DNA of 64,000 nt from Gnetum montanum (lineage: Eukaryota; Streptophyta; Gnetopsida; Gnetales; Gnetaceae), in the NCBI GenBank assembly GCA_015680685.1, contig MNCI01004706.1, forward strand, positions 1,026-65,025, written 5' to 3'. The notes under the pieces were generated by a model. That model was not told the DNA's origin, ran no database searches, and saw only the letters and a list, made by a program, of their open reading frames with translations. The stretch's first letter is position 1. Every line of letters begins with the position of its first letter. A program made the translations under genes and the position numbers. This document shows positions 1 through 12,914 of this stretch, piece after piece.

Positions 1-2150
1 AGTTGTGTTTTGAACTAGAAAAAAAGAGTCATTGGCGAAGTGCATATTAAGCTGTTGTTGAGAGGAAGAAAGGTAGACACTAGTGAGAACTCTAGTGTGA
101 ATGTCTAGGTTAATTTGATGACAAAGAAAGTCTGCTATGATGATAAAAAGATAGGGGGCAAGAGGACAACCTTGCCACACTAACCTATGTATTGGAAAGG
201 GATAGGTAATGCCAGAGGTAGTGGCTATTCTTGCGGTAGCATCTGAGAATAAGCATTTTACCATATGCAAGAACTTAGGTCCAAAACCAAGTTTGGTCAT
301 GGTCTGCAAGATAAAATCCCACTTTATGTTTTCATAAGCCTTAGCATAATCAAGTTTCAGTAGGAGAATATCTTGTTCATCATCCTCGGCCCACTTGAGA
401 CTTTCCCATGCTATAACCACATTGTCTAGAATATATCTACTAGAAATAAATCCTATTTTTTTGGGGAGATATGATCTTGCCAAATATTTTTTTCAGCCAT
501 AGGGCTAGGCACTTAACCAAAATTTTATACACTACATTGAGAAGAGTTATGGGACACCAATTGGAGATATTAATAAGATCCCCAGACTTGGGGAGGAGAT
601 GAATTACCCCTTGATTTAGATTGGGCCTGAGGGAACCAGTTACGATAGCCTCATTAATGACCAACAGAAGATCATTTTCCACCAAATCCCAATGATTTTG
701 AAAAAATTCCATGGGAACCATCATAACCAGGAGCCTTTCACTAACTTAACTTGGAACATGCCACTTGTAGCTCCACCAGAGTGATATCAACATCAAGAGT
801 TTGTAGCATAGTGGAGTTGATAAGGCAAGGATAATTGGGAATGGCAGCCTTGAACGAAGCAATCTCCATTGGGGTAGTTGCAAAAATGGTTTCATAGTGG
901 TTCTTGAGAAAAGAGAGGATACTATTATGGTCAGTAATGGTGGTACCATCATTGGAGATTTTGTTTATGGGACTTGAAGGGGAAGTAGTATTGAGATACT
1001 TAAAAAATTCCTTACAGTGTTCATCTTGAATATTTAACCAAGTGAGCCAACTTTTAGTTAAGGAACTTTATGCTCGATACACATCCCAATGTTGAAAGGC
1101 TAATCATGCTCTAGCAAGCTCCTCATGAACTAGAGTGTTGAAGGGATCTTTAGCTAGTCTATTAGTGAGATGTTCAATAGTGAGATGAATTTTGTTGTAT
1201 TCTTGTCTAGCCTGAGTAGCCATTGCCTTACGATACGAATGAGAAATTTTTTTCACTTGACATGAAGCACGATGCCACTAGTTAATCCAACCCACCTAAT
1301 TTAGGGGCCTAGGTTTGACATTCCAAAGGTTGGATAGATGAAGTTGGCCAGTAGGGAAAGAAAAATAGTTGTTATGTAGTTGGAAAAGATGGAATTTTTG
1401 TTAGTGAGGGCTACCATGAATCTTGATAGATATGGAGATAGGAAGACGATTTGATAAGGTGGCATGGTGATGAACCATAGTAGCGAAGAAGGCTTGCTAG
1501 AAGGAAAGGGTGGAGAAATAAAACCTATCTAACCTATTATAGATGCAAGCCTATACAATATGGAGATTGCTCCAAGTAAATCTATGAAGGGGAATGCCCA
1601 CGGAGTTGTCCACCCTATTAGAAAGGTAAAACCTTTTCTTAAAGATAGACCAGGTCTGATACCCGAGATTGGGTAGTTGAAAAAACACACCTTTGAGCTT
1701 GTCTTGAGGGAATTCGATCATATTAAAATCTCCTCCAAATATCCAAAGTGTTGTGGGAAGAGAATTTGCAAGTCCTTGCCAAAGGAGACCCCATTCTATG
1801 GAGTCGTTTGGGGAATATATTGATCAAATACCAAAAGGGCCATGCAAGGAGGAGAAGGTGGCCCAGGAAACTCTACGCCTAGAATCGAAACCACTTTGAA
1901 GGATTTTAGTTTTCTAGTAGGGTGAGAGGAGAATGGCTACACCTCCTTTCCCGCTCGCACGGGACATCGCTAGGATTGAGGAGTGGGGAAGAAACCAATG
2001 GGTGGAAAAGGATAAAAGATCAGCTGAAACCTTAATTTCTTGAAGGCGAATGAAATCAAAGGCTATATTAAGACTAGAAATAAAGTTTCCTACTCACTTC
2101 CATTGAAGCCTACCTGTAAGGCCTCAAACATTCCATGAAAGAAGGTTCAT
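1..2150 (-). pseudogene. LINE ORF2 endonuclease-reverse transcriptase, broken and truncated
   Basis: ORF2 starts at the ATG at 2150-2148. The N terminus reads LLSWNV, the usual start of an apurinic-like endonuclease. It is followed by LQEIK (metal-binding Glu) and, near 1720, GGDFNMIEF (the GDFN motif). The reverse transcriptase begins near 720 with an N-terminal region (GSLRPNLNQGVIHLLPKSGD, then PITLLNVVYK). QGCPLAPYLF near 160 is the conserved RT block after the first catalytic Asp. The YxDD box lies beyond the window. Numerous stops are present, several explicable as C-to-T changes. The enzyme would nick target DNA and reverse-transcribe the element RNA; this copy cannot. Confidence 0.85.
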
Positions 2151-3231
2151 GGAAAAACAAGGGGTAGTTTGGATGAGAGGTTAATGGAAGGTTCGAAAGT
2201 TAAAGTATCAACTTCAATTATTCTTGACAGGAGGGCAAAGGAGTTGTTCGTGGAGACAAGGGCCATGGAAGTGTTTAGTGAAGAGGAGCTGGATGAAGGA
2301 GTATAACTAAAGGAAGCTTTGACTCGTTTCCTTCCACTGCCCACCATGAACTCATCCACCAAGACTAAGTCCTTGACTACCTTTGAGGGGATGACATGGG
2401 TGGAGGTGTGAGTACCTGACTATTGTTTCTGTACTTGGAGGGGCTAGACTGAGAGTAGGATTGTGGAGCTATTGCGAGAGAAGATTCAAATTTCAAGGAT
2501 ACTAAGGATGGGTGTAATGGTGTGACTAGGGAATGGTTTTTCTAAGATGCTATAGGTTGTTTCTTCCTGTCTAGGATGGGACACACTGATATATGATGCT
2601 CAACCCTATGACAATAACTACACAAGTTTGGAAGGTAAAAATAATCCACTTTTTTGGAGAAGAGTTTTCCACCAACAACGAGGGTTAATGAGGTCTTCCA
2701 AAGAGCTATATCTAGTTCAATACAATAATGATGAATTTGAGTTCCATTGATTTCCATACAATGATTAGAAATAATAGGATCCAAGGTGCTCACAATGTCC
2801 CTCTTAACAGATGAGAAAATAAGTGGAAGATTGGGCAATTCCATGTAATAAGGAATTATATTAAAAGCTAGATTGTTAACATTAAAGTTAAATCTCCAAG
2901 CACGTGCTATTAGGGTTACATTCCATGTTGGAAAAATTTTTAGAGGGAGAGCCTTCTTGACTTAAGAGGCATTAGATAATTCCACCAAAATGAAATTTCA
3001 AGCATAGTATTGAGTATGAGAAACTTGAATGCCCTAGGGTTGAAGGAGACTTTGGACTTGAGTGTTTATACTTGGGGACCTTGATACAAACCCCACAATT
3101 TAAAAGAGAATAAAACAAGATGCAAAATCTTTAGAAACTATTTAAAAAATATCTTTAAGTAAAAGGAAATCAATTTGAGATGAGGTAGAGGAACTTCCGT
3201 GAGGGAGAGCAGAACTTGACGAATTTGCCAT
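2147..3231 (-). pseudogene. LINE ORF1-like RNA-binding protein, broken
   Basis: The ORF starts at the ATG at 3231-3229 with a Ser-rich N terminus (MANSSSS). It runs through several stops to a stop at 2147 that overlaps the ORF2 start. In plant LINEs ORF1 coats the RNA in the ribonucleoprotein. The middle part is compatible with the DUF4283-like domain of plant LINE ORF1. Near 2630-2590 there is a CCHC zinc knuckle of form C-x2-C-x4-H-x4-C (CSYCHRVEHHISVC). A frame change separates the zinc knuckle from the C-terminal part at 2362-2147. Identification rests on the knuckle and on the neighbouring ORF2. Confidence 0.75.
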
Positions 3232-3639
3232 TACAACTCACCTACCCATGAAGCAGGCATAGCCTCTTCACAAAAACAACACAGAGATGCCCAACCACAA
3301 CCCCAAATTGATTCAGGTCTATAGATGAACTTTCTAGATCTTGAGCTTAGAACAAGTCTGGTGCCACCACTCCCAAAAGGCATACTGCCCTACCACGAAA
3401 AACACGTTGGCTGGAAGAAAAATATGCTACAAACGCTCAAATCATTTGGATAGAAGCGACTGTTCCAACTACCTGCGTAGATTGATGAGATTCCCCTATG
3501 AAGCCCTTGTCCAAAAGCCCACTCGAACTCCAAAAATTTGATCTTGGTGAGTTGTGTTGGGATATACATAGGCATTGGGAACCTGATGCTAATGCAGTAG
3601 TTTGAATGTTTGTTCANCATTTTTCCATCTAAATATAGA

Positions 3640-5300
3640 GTTATTTTGCAAGATCATGATGCATAAAACTTGGAAAGGTCTTGCTTTATTGGAAGGTTAG
3701 CATAATCAAGTCAAGGTCATGGCCTTAGGTAGGGAGGAAGCACATGATTAGCTTATGGCCCTGGCAAGCAGATGGTGGTGTCTTTAGTAAAGCTTGAGAA
3801 GGGTGTTACTGTAGTGGAAAGTTAGCATGATTAGGACATAGCCTTGTGGAGTGAAGCAATGAAAACTCGTAAAGTAAAATTCTAATGTGTGAAATTTAGG
3901 AAGGGTCTCACTTTAGTGGAAAGCAAGAATGAGCAGGTCATAATTTTTTAGTTTTTTCTTAGGATTTTTCTCTCACAAATATGATCTCTTCAGAATTTTT
4001 TAGTGGGGATTCTAAATTACCTTTAATTCTTTCAACTAATTCTTCTATCTATATAAAAAATTTTGTTAATTTTGAGAATGAAGATTTACAAGCTAGGATT
4101 AAAAATTTGAGACACTTTCTTCTAGTGATGTTGATAAAATTAATATACCTAATTTAATTCCTAATTTTCCAAGAAAGGAAGGCAATGGATTGTGTAGTAA
4201 TTAGACCCCAAAAATGAATAATAATATTTAAAATTATTCAAATTATATTAGATCATTCAAGGGAGAGTCTAAAGAAAAAGACCAATAATTTTTGGAATGT
4301 CTTTTTAGGTTTTCATCCTGATAACCAATTCTTAAAAACCTTCTCTCTAGAGTAGAAAAAGGATAAGTAATGTCCTTATTCAAAAGTGTTAAAACTTCAT
4401 ATAATTTTTTCATTTTAAGAAGAATGATAGATTTCAAAGGAGAAACTAACCAATACAAGAAGATTGATGGACCTTTTTTGTTTTTCCTCAAAGTAGACTA
4501 AGGCTTTGTGTTGTTGTTGTCTTCTAGATGAATGCTACTATGATCCTTCCATTATATTCATTTCTTAGTTTTGAAAACCACCACTTCCATTTTAGTTAGA
4601 ATAAGCTTGAATCCTAGTGGTTTTGCACAAGTTCAATACCGAATGATTAATCTTTTCTAGACCGAATATGTAGACACCTGGTTGCAATTGTAGTGTAGTG
4701 AGAAACCTTGATTTTTTGTTTTGTTTTTGAAATAATAGAAGTAATTAAAGTATATAATGTGAAAACAAATGGAATTGACCTCCGGCCATTGATGCCTTCA
4801 ATTAATCTTATTCAAATTCTTCTTTCACATCGGCACTTTGCAATAATGGTGTATGCAACCTTCAAGCGTCTATGAAAGGGACCTGAATTGCAATCTTGTT
4901 GTGATTCATGGTACCTTTGTTCTCTTATCAAGAATGAATTTATAGGCCATGAAATCAGTTATCATGAGAGAAAATTTGAAAAATAAGAAACCCAAAACCC
5001 CATTTGGATGTGGACACAACCCTAACACCAATGCAAAAATGCGTTAAGCCAACGCTTATAAGTATCAAAAGATATGGAGGCCACTTCAACACGTAAACAC
5101 ATGTTACATCAACTACAACTTCAACCACCAACATCCTAGTTAGCATTAATGACAAGAAGCAAGAGTGTAGGTCTGGGCCAAACTCAAATTGGACTTAAGG
5201 AATTAGCCACTGTGCAAACTACTACATAATACTTATCTCTTTTGGTGATAATGTAGATGGTAACAATTACTATCTATTTATTAATTCTCTATTTCAACCA
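3640..5300. other. Gene-free repeat-derived DNA
   Basis: No supported gene. A block at about 4251-4490 recurs in direct orientation, clearly diverged, at about 7470-7680. Both contain the stretches GAGAGTCTAAAGAAAA/GAGAAAGTCTAAAGAAAA and the same downstream order. They are probably two copies of one old repeat flanking family E sequence. A short minus-strand reading frame at 4491-4243 lies in this repeat and matches nothing I recognise. Confidence 0.5.
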
Positions 5301-5310
5301 TGTGGCACTT

Positions 5311-5331
5311 TATATATATATATATATATAG
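5311..5331. repeat. (TA)n microsatellite
   Basis: About ten uninterrupted TA units, at the left edge of the family E LTR-like sequence. Confidence 0.95.
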
Positions 5332-6790
5332 CTATTTTGTAAGTAAAAGAAAATTTAGAGGACAATGTCCTATATGTATGAAACAAGTGTCATTTATTTT
5401 ATTTTATTTACCATGGTGGATGTAACTTCCCCCATAGTGGTTGTAACTTCTCTAAGTGGTTGCAACCAAATTTTAATTTCTCATGATGTTTTAATCACCA
5501 AGCATGACACTTGGCAACTATAGCATTAATTTCAAAGGAAGTTGTAACTTCCTTTGGTAGTTATAACTAAACTACTTTAATGGTTGTAACTAACCTTAAC
5601 CTCCCATGATAATTGTAACTACCTTGAAACCACTATAAAAAAGCTCCAAGGGTAGGATACCTAGGGGGAATTGATAGGAGATCAAGAAGAAGATATTGAA
5701 GATTGTAAGATGGCTTACTAATTTATCAATTCAACTCCTTTGTTTTAATCATGTGAGTTCATTTCTTTCCATTTTGTTTTAGTTACTCAGCTAATGGTTT
5801 AGATAGTATCATGTTTAGCATTCAATTTTGGGATTTTTTAGATTGCCTTTATAGCTTTTCCTTTTGTGAAATATTAGACTTCTATTAAGGTTTTCCATAT
5901 AAGAGCTTATATTGTATTCAAAAAGCATCTTGAGTAACTTAATAATAATTTCTTATAGAAATTACTTGTTTGAGTTTAGGGAATCTAGAAAATCTTTGAT
6001 ACTTTGAGATGATTGAAATGGCTTCTTTATTTTTAAAGTTTATTATCTTAATATTACAATCTTGAAATTGTCAAATTTTTCTGTAAGTTCTATTGTTAAC
6101 AATTCTTGATCAATTTTCACTAGCCAAATAGAAGCTTCTACTTTGTCATTTACAAAGCTTTTTGATAGTTAAATAGAGTGTCTTTTATGAAATTTCTTGT
6201 TGAGTTTAGAAGGTTTGGATGATTCATAATAGATTGAATTGGAATAACTTTATTGCGAAGTGTTTTCTTATGTCAATTTATCTTGCTTAAATGCTTGAGA
6301 TACCACACAAATCTGCTTTCTTTTCTTTTCTCTTTCTAAAACCCATTGAATCTCGCTCTATTTCTAGTTTTCTTGTCGAATTTTTTCTCTAGGCGAAATT
6401 AGGAGTAGATTGATAGATTTGTGCTCAAACATTTATGTAAAAATTTATTTGTTACAAGTAATGTTCTATAGGGACTATATAGACTAAGTGATTAAACAAA
6501 ATAAGAACTTTCAACAACTCACAGTATTTGACAAAGTTAGTTGAATTTCTTTTATCATAGCCAATTACAGGTTCATACACAAACCAGCGATTTCAATATT
6601 CACAACAACAAACATATCCTCATGACTAGTTCATTTCATAAGCACTGAGTTTATTTGGAGGTATCTGGGCCTTAGTGTTGCTAGACACTAGTAAGCACCT
6701 AAACCCTATTTGAAGAATACCTTCACATCCCATGACTCCCAACATTGCAGGATTGGAGGCCCTAAATGTTGGCAATCCCAAACAATCACC
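5330..6790 (+). mobile_element. Family E LTR (copy 1), plus orientation
   Basis: A non-coding stretch that is recognisably the reverse complement of 48703-50045. Shared landmarks in order are GTTGTAACTT-rich upstream DNA, a TATA box, TTGTAAGATGGCTT, a piece ending CTCCTAATTT, TGAGTTGTTGAAA in the other orientation, and GAGGTATCTGGGCCTT. The order and the single TATA box fit a long LTR or solo LTR. Ends are approximate and no target duplication was identified. The piece matching 5720-6390 is hidden in copy 2 by the 290-N gap. Confidence 0.6.
5634..5640 (+). promoter_or_regulatory. TATA box of family E LTR copy 1
   Basis: ACTATAAAAAAG sits where copy 2 has CCTATAAAAAGG on the other strand (49618-49625). 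Conservation between two diverged copies supports a real promoter element. Confidence 0.6.
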
Positions 6791-7708
6791 AACAATTACC
6801 AAGAGAACGACATCTCATATTTATAGTTTTTGATAGAGGCCATGATAAAACACTAAGGGCCATTGTATTTTTGGTCAATATTATGTAAAAAAGAAAGTTT
6901 TTCTTGAGTATATGTAGCACCAATTATGCTACATCCCACATCAAATGCTTTACTTTTATTTTTTTTTAATAAAATATGAGTTTTTAACTTCCACCTCTAT
7001 TTTATTTTTTTTTCTAAAAAAAATATTTCCAAAAAGCAAAGTAAAGAAAATACCTAATAAGGTTTGAAATAAGAATAGTAATTACTCGTTCTTTCATGTC
7101 ACCACTCATGCAACCTATTTTTCAAATAGATGCTTAAATAGTTACAGTGGTGATTTGCAGTACATATTTAACTATTGCAAAATTACTTAATGAAGTGCTT
7201 ATTTATTAATATTTGATTTCATCTGTAAAATTTAAATATGGTTAAATATTCTCATGCAACACAAACACTCTTAAAAAAGATATATGGTTAAATATACTTG
7301 CTAACTTAGGGGAGGGATGATTTAACTATTGAATTAGGATTTGTATATACTATAAAGGTAGCATAAAATTGAGATGTATTGGAATTCCAAAATACTTGTA
7401 ATACAAGTACATCCTAAGATATATAATCTACTAAGAACTTTATTAAAAAAAAATTCAAAGTACATTAATCATCAAGGAGAAAGTCTAAAGAAAAATCTTG
7501 ATGGTTTTGGAATGCATTTTTAAGTTTTTATCCTTATAACTGATCTTGAAAAAGCTCCTCTTTATGGTAGGAAAAGCATCAAGCCTTGCCCTTATTTAGA
7601 AGTAGCTTCACAGGTTTTCACTTCTTACTAAAGGGTTTATTGTAAAGAGAAGGAGAAAACTCTCTAAAGATAAAATAATACATTAATAAAAAATAAAGAA
7701 CAAATAGC
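6791..7708. other. Gene-free AT-rich DNA left of element D
   Basis: No supported gene. The right part (about 7470-7680) is the second copy of the 4251-4490 repeat. The last bases, 7704-7708 (ATAGC), are the left target-site copy for element D. Confidence 0.5.
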
Positions 7709-8703
7709 TGAGGACCAAGAACTTAGATGGTGGGTTGAATTAGTTTAAGCCAACAATATCCAATTTTTTCATAGCTAATGTATGTGGTTCTCCAACTTGG
7801 ATACATCCACATTCAAAGGGTAGAATCTTTGCACACCTCTAGACTTTGTTCCTTCAGAATGTGATTTCAAGTACACCATAACCTTTACAAACTATTAAGC
7901 TCCACAAGGGGTGCTTTCACTTAGAAACATACCCAACCCCTCAAAGTTTCAACTAGCTTAAAGGATGCATTCCCTTAAGAAGCACATCTAGCTCCTTAGG
8001 GCATACAACAAGAAATAGGATGATTAAGGAAGAAAATTAACTAAGCTTATGATTCCTTATTGTAAGGCACACAACATACAACATACAATAAATTATTAAA
8101 AATTAAAGTACTATATTTCACAAAGAATGTATACGATTGATTGCTTGATTTCTTGTACAATGCTTTTCTTTTCTTGTTTAAGATGTTCTTCTTTTAAAGC
8201 CTTGTTCTTTTTATTTGTTCATTGGAATCCATACAATGGCTAGAAATGGCTAGTTTAGAAATATTCTATGAGCTTGAGATGTCTTGCTATTTTTTCTCCT
8301 TATAGGTGACACATTTTGTTTAGTCTTAAGATGTCTTCGATGAGACATCTTGGCTTTTGGCAACACATCTTGCACAAATTGTCTTGGCTTGGCATGAGAC
8401 ATATCCTATTTTAAGAAGATGTCTTTCCTGAGACTATAGCTCTTAATAGAGACATCTTTCTATAGTGTGAGATGTCTTGTTAGTCTCCAAGATGTCTTCT
8501 CTAGGATTTAGGATGATTCATATACTTATGATTTTTTCCAAACCCTTGCATCTTCTCATTGGTCTCTAGCATTTCAAATTGTCAATTTTTTTGATCTTAG
8601 TCTCCTTGATATGCTACATTTATCTTCTTGGACCTACAAGATCTCAAAAACATAATAATAAATTCTTAATTTTTCAAGATTTTGACATACCAAAAAGTTA
8701 ACA
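7709..8703 (-). repeat. 3' LTR of element D
   Basis: It starts TGTTAAC at 8703 and ends CA at 7709 (minus strand). It aligns along its length with 31517-30587. It contains about seven copies of AGATGTCT or AGACATCT at 8276-8500, the decayed forms of the palindrome AGACGTCT. No convincing TATA box was seen downstream of the array. Confidence 0.85.
8276..8500. repeat. AGAYRTCT palindrome array in D 3' LTR
   Basis: Copies near 8277, 8328, 8343, 8416, 8448, 8470 and 8488, in both apparent orientations. All are TG or CA variants of AGACGTCT. Confidence 0.75.
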
Positions 8704-8717
8704 ATCTTCCCCTTTTT
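8704..8717 (-). other. Polypurine tract of element D
   Basis: On the minus strand AAAAAGGGGAAGAT directly precedes the 3' LTR start TGTTAAC. This is the position and composition of the plus-strand primer of LTR retrotransposons. Confidence 0.8.
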
Positions 8718-9981
8718 GGTGATGTTCAAAAATTGAATAATGGGTTAGCATAAAAGTAACAAGATGCATATAACATTCTCATTATAAGTATATATAAGGC
8801 ATCTATATATAAGAATTCATGATTAGATAAGATAGTAAATTTTCTATGATAGCAAGGATGGGAAAGAAGAATGGGTTAAAGGATGATAGTCACACATCCA
8901 TTAGCAATGGTCTCCAGAACTAATTAAAGTAAGTTACATTAAATATCTACTTAAATATTTGTCTATAATATGTATCCCATAATAGAAGTAAATCATATAA
9001 AATGTATGCTCAAATCTCTATCTATAATACGCATCCCATATTCAATGAACAAGCATGTCATACATCACAACCTAATAATAAATGCTAGAGCATGAAATCT
9101 ATATACACATATTTGTATATTCATAAACTCCATATAATCATAGCCATGTAATAATAGTTAAGTGGTATCCACAACATAACAATATATAAATTCTAATCAT
9201 TAACACATAATATAGCTACTAGTCATCCAACATCAAGCTCTCTCTAAAACTCTTCCCCTTTTTGCACATCACTCAAAAGAAGGGGATCATCACCAACTCA
9301 TTAATCACTGACCACTATATCACTAGTAGAGTTAGATGCATCATAGGTAGGCCTGTAGGTCTCTTCCTCATCATCACCATTACTAGTACTATAGTAAGAG
9401 ACCTACTAGATTTCATAATCATCATCATCATCAAAAGGCACTATAACTAGAGCTCATCTAGTTGAAGCTTCACCCAAATGTAGATGGATGGAGGAGGACT
9501 ATCATGAGATAGAGCTTGCTAGGAAGATGATGGAGGAGCCCTATGTTGATACATTTGGAAAATAGTTTTTTCCCATTGTGCTACCACTCAAAAATGCTAT
9601 TCATGCCCTATTGCGTAAAAGGCTATGGCTCATCATCACTACAGGGTCATTTGGAGAGTCTTGTGGAGGACACTCCTTGCACAAATGCATCTAGTGCTAG
9701 CTACTGAGTATGAGGGATGGGCTTCCCCTGAGCATGTGCTAGTGCTCCTACTAGTTCTTTTGAATCTAATGCATTTCTCGAGTTGTAGGCTTGTGAGGGC
9801 CCTATTGTTGTAGAGTGTCAAACAGGCTCTAAATCTTCTTTACTTTTCGTTCAATGAGAAGTCTCAATCTCCTCAAACTAAAGATCACCTGGAGATGAGG
9901 AAGGCCTATTGAATCCATCCTCTTATGAAGGTAATAGATATGTCTGCCAAGCTTCCCCATGGTCTTAACAATAGAGTGTAA
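8718..9981 (-). pseudogene. Element D internal tail: end of accessory ORF and 3' UTR
   Basis: This is the part of D beyond the A insertion. Read on the minus strand, the accessory frame continues across the insertion point (27106 joined to 9981) for about 150-200 codons with stops. The peptide is charged and helical-looking near 9970-9880. Below about 9480 only AT-rich, low-complexity DNA remains, including CATCAT runs near 9420 and 9375. No polymerase motif is visible. The continuation in frame is seen directly; the function is unknown. Confidence 0.5.
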
Positions 9982-9986
9982 GGCCT
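9982..9986. other. Left target-site duplication of element A (GGCCT)
   Basis: GGCCT directly before the LTR start TGATGGG. The same five bases follow the 3' LTR at 27101-27105. Confidence 0.9.
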
Positions 9987-9990
9987 TGAT

Positions 9991-10048
9991 GGGACGCGAT
10001 ATCGCATCCCCAGCAATATCGCGTATGCAATATCGCAGTCCACCGCAA
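9991..10048. repeat. GCGATATCGC palindrome array, A 5' LTR
   Basis: Three or four copies of CG-rich palindromes (GCGATATCGC and one-base variants with TG or CA for CG) end five bases before the TATA box. Confidence 0.85.
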
Positions 10049-10052
10049 TGTC

Positions 10053-10060
10053 TATAAATA
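10053..10060 (+). promoter_or_regulatory. TATA box of A 5' LTR
   Basis: TCTATAAATAAG follows the palindrome array. The same arrangement is found in the B LTRs (25771-25780, 18173-18183). Confidence 0.8.
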
Positions 10061-10784
10061 AGAAGCGGCTCTCCCTTATTTCATATCATAGTTTAGATTG
10101 TAGTGAAACTTTGGCAGTTTGATCCCTCTAGAGTTAGATTATTTTTCCAATGTCTGCCCGCAATGTGGTGATTGTAATTGTAGGGCATTCTTTATTCGAG
10201 TGTGACGTACTTGGACATGCACATGACCGGCAATAGAGATTGAGATTACTTCATCATTGCAGCATTTACTTTGTTATTTATTTGTTTATTTATTTAATGT
10301 TATTTACTATTTTCTCTCTCATCCTTAAACTCCTAGAACGCAGAATGAGTACAACTTGATTACAAGCATTTAAGTGTGACTACTTGGTATCCCAGTGGCG
10401 TACCTAGGATTTGCGCTTGGTAATCCCAGTGGTAGTCATGCACGAGGTCCAAGATGTGTACGGATGATCAAGAAATCAATTGCTCATCGCACTTAGGCAA
10501 GATTATATTTTCTTACCATTTTCCTCCTAGCTTAGCTTAGTTAATATTATTTTCCATTGTCTCAGGAGTAGTGTTAGAATTAGAACACATCATACACCTC
10601 ACTCTAGACTAAACCATACGTGAAAAATATAAATACTAGTCCAGGTGGGAAGACAACAAACTGTGACCTAAGGTTAACGATCTAGGTGCCACAACTAGTC
10701 CGTCTGTGGAGTTTGACCGGATCACGCATGAGAAAGCTCGTATTCGTATGGTTGAGTGTAGGGGTATCTCTCGCCACTCATCAT

Positions 10785-10803
10785 TGGCGTCGTTGCTAGG
10801 GAC
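10785..10803 (+). other. Primer binding site of element A
   Basis: TGGCGTCGTTGCTAGGGAC starts one base after the LTR. It resembles TGGCGCCGTTGCCGGGGA, the tRNA-Asp type PBS commonly cited for plant gypsy elements. Element B has TGGCACTGTTGCCAGGGA at the same place. Confidence 0.8.
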
Positions 10804-10928
10804 GGTGCTAGTTATCTAGATTCATTATATCATACAAGGTCGTTGTATAAGGACTTAATGATATATCTCTTATAAAGAAGAAGTAATTATATAAATTCAC
10901 ACCTAAATTCACACATAGTTTCATAACA

Positions 10929-12914
10929 ATGTCTCTCCTACAAGATAATAATAACACCACACTTAGTGAGGAAGTTCATTGGAGAACCAACAAACTATAT
11001 GATGATGAAGATTGGAGTATACAACCTGAAGTAGGAGTTTCTTATAAACAAGAACAAAAACAACGTCCTCGCAACACATGAAGACATAACTTACTCGATG
11101 ACAATGAACCCCTACTGACCACTACAAGCCTAATGCAAATACAAGAGGTTGTTTGAATCTCATGTAGGCATTGTAAAGAGAGCCGACTACCTAGGCTCAA
11201 TTTAAAAAACTTTTCTAAATTTTTAGGAGGCTATGACTTAGATCCGCATCAACATTTACTATCCTTCTAGGATGCCTATACATGGAACAACATTGATAAC
11301 AGTTGGAAAAAAATTAATCTCTTCGCTATAACACTCGTTGACCAAGCAAAAGTATGGTATAGATCGTTAAAACCAAATTTGATACGACGCTGGTCAACAA
11401 TGGTAGAGTTCTTTAATGAAAAATATCAAACCTATGTAGGAGTGTTAGCCTTGAGGAAACAAATCCAAGGATGGAAACAAGCATAACATGAACCCTTGTA
11501 CATGGCCTTAGAAAGATATTATGCACTATTGAACAAATGTCTAGGTCATGGGTTTTTTGAGGAAAGGCTAATGTATCATATTATTGATGGGCTACGTAAT
11601 GAAACAAGAGAGACCTTAGGAATGTATGCCCAAGGTCAACTATACAAACTACAAACCCATCAAAACCAAGACTTTATTAAGCGGGTAGCAAAAGAAGAAG
11701 GAGAATTAGCTAGATGGGAGAGTGTTGAAAAACATCAACGAGACCAAAATCTTAACTCAACAAAGGTCCATGATCATAAAAAGGAGAGATCAACAAATCT
11801 CAAGGTAGAAACATCATCTTTGCCAATACAACAATCGTTAGAGGAAGCCAAGGAAAAGATCAATAAAATGTTGGAATGGATGTACCAAAAGTGTGGAGAA
11901 TATATCAACACCATTGGAGATAGAGTTTTGAAAACCTAAGAAGCAGGAAAAAACATTAGACATTCGGAAAAAAAGAATGAAGGGAATAAGCGCTCAACTA
12001 CCAATCATACATATGAATGCAACATATGCCTATACAATCACCCCAAGGGCCAATGCCCAATATTGTTACATCTACATGAGCATTGGGGAAATACATTACA
12101 TCCAGAGTTCGTACAGAGATACTTTGTACGATCATAGTGGCAACAATCCCAGTCATGGGGGATACCACCCTTACACTGGAGGCACCCTTCACATTTTCCG
12201 AACCCAAACGCTTATCAAGTTCAACATCCTGTTTCTCCATTTGGGCCAACATACTCTATCTCACCACAATACTATTCTCCACAATACTATCAGCCCATGC
12301 CTCCAACACAACCTCCACCTTGTGCACCTTATATTCCTCCTAACTTTCAACATTCTCATCCTTTCCCTCCTTCCATAGTGCCACCAACTATTCCTAAGGT
12401 GTTTGTGCCACCACAACAACCCACGAACAACACTTGTGCTACTACTTCGAACAACAGTGAGAAGCCTCCTCAACATCAAAGGCGTCCTTTCTTTAAACAT
12501 GTCCATAAGAAGGGACAACACAATTTCGAGGCCACTGCATCTTCCAACCCAGCACAAGTCCCACACTGTGGTGAACCCTTACCTTCGAACCCAGTGCCTC
12601 ATGTAACTTCATCAGGGCCACCAACTTACACTCCAACAACCATATGGCCCAATGAATAAAATCATGGGAGCCATCAACCCAATCCTTGCATACCATCTAA
12701 TAGTCACAAACATCATAATGAGTCAACTCATTATTCAGGAACTACATCGTATAAAGTACCCCACTATGCTCATTATAATCAAGTGTGTGAACCCCGAGGG
12801 GATAAGTATAGACCGGTTCCAATACTTCCAACATGCAAGGATCCTTTTTTTCCATTTATTAATCCTTGTCATCCTCAATTGATTAGTTATGGGGGATATC
12901 CCCCATTTCAATAA
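10929..12914 (+). pseudogene. Element A gag, with stops
   Basis: The gag structural protein would form the virus-like particle. The ATG at 10929 is in the same context as gag B (24858). A conserved gag core lies near 11340-11660 (AKVWYRSL, then ALRKQIQGWKQ, then ALERYYALLNKC and ERLMYHIIDGL). This is the retrotransposon gag domain. A knuckle-like C-x2-C-x3-H-x4-C (CNICLYNHPKGQC) is near 12020. A Pro/Gln/His-rich tail extends to the stop at 12912-12914. Several internal stops make it a pseudogene. No protease follows. Homology to gag B and gag C is obvious throughout. Confidence 0.88.

Larger units (their letters stand above)
1..3231 (-). mobile_element. Decayed L1-type LINE, 3' part cut by window edge
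   Basis: A non-LTR retrotransposon lies on the minus strand with ORF1 (3231 to about 2147) followed by ORF2 (2150 to beyond base 1). The order zinc-knuckle ORF1, endonuclease, reverse transcriptase is that of plant L1 elements. Many in-frame stops and at least one frameshift show it is dead. The 5' leader probably reaches about 3560, where similarity to anything recognisable ends. The 3' end and poly-A tail lie outside the window. No target duplication can be checked. Confidence 0.88.
9987..10783 (+). repeat. 5' LTR of element A
   Basis: It starts TGATGGGACGCG and ends GCCACTCATCA. It contains a GCGATATCGC array at about 9991-10048 and a TATA box (CTATAAATA) at 10053-10060. It matches the 3' LTR at 26222-27100, which is longer mainly because its palindrome array is expanded. 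Confidence 0.92.

Noticed and set aside
9262-9450. Small plus-strand frame rich in Ile/Thr
   Set aside because: Low-complexity CATCAT-type DNA in the non-coding tail of element D; no start context or homology.
12083-12606. Several overlapping frames in both strands of the gag A tail
   Set aside because: Pro/His/Thr-rich gag tail gives spurious frames. Only the frame collinear with gag B and gag C is kept.
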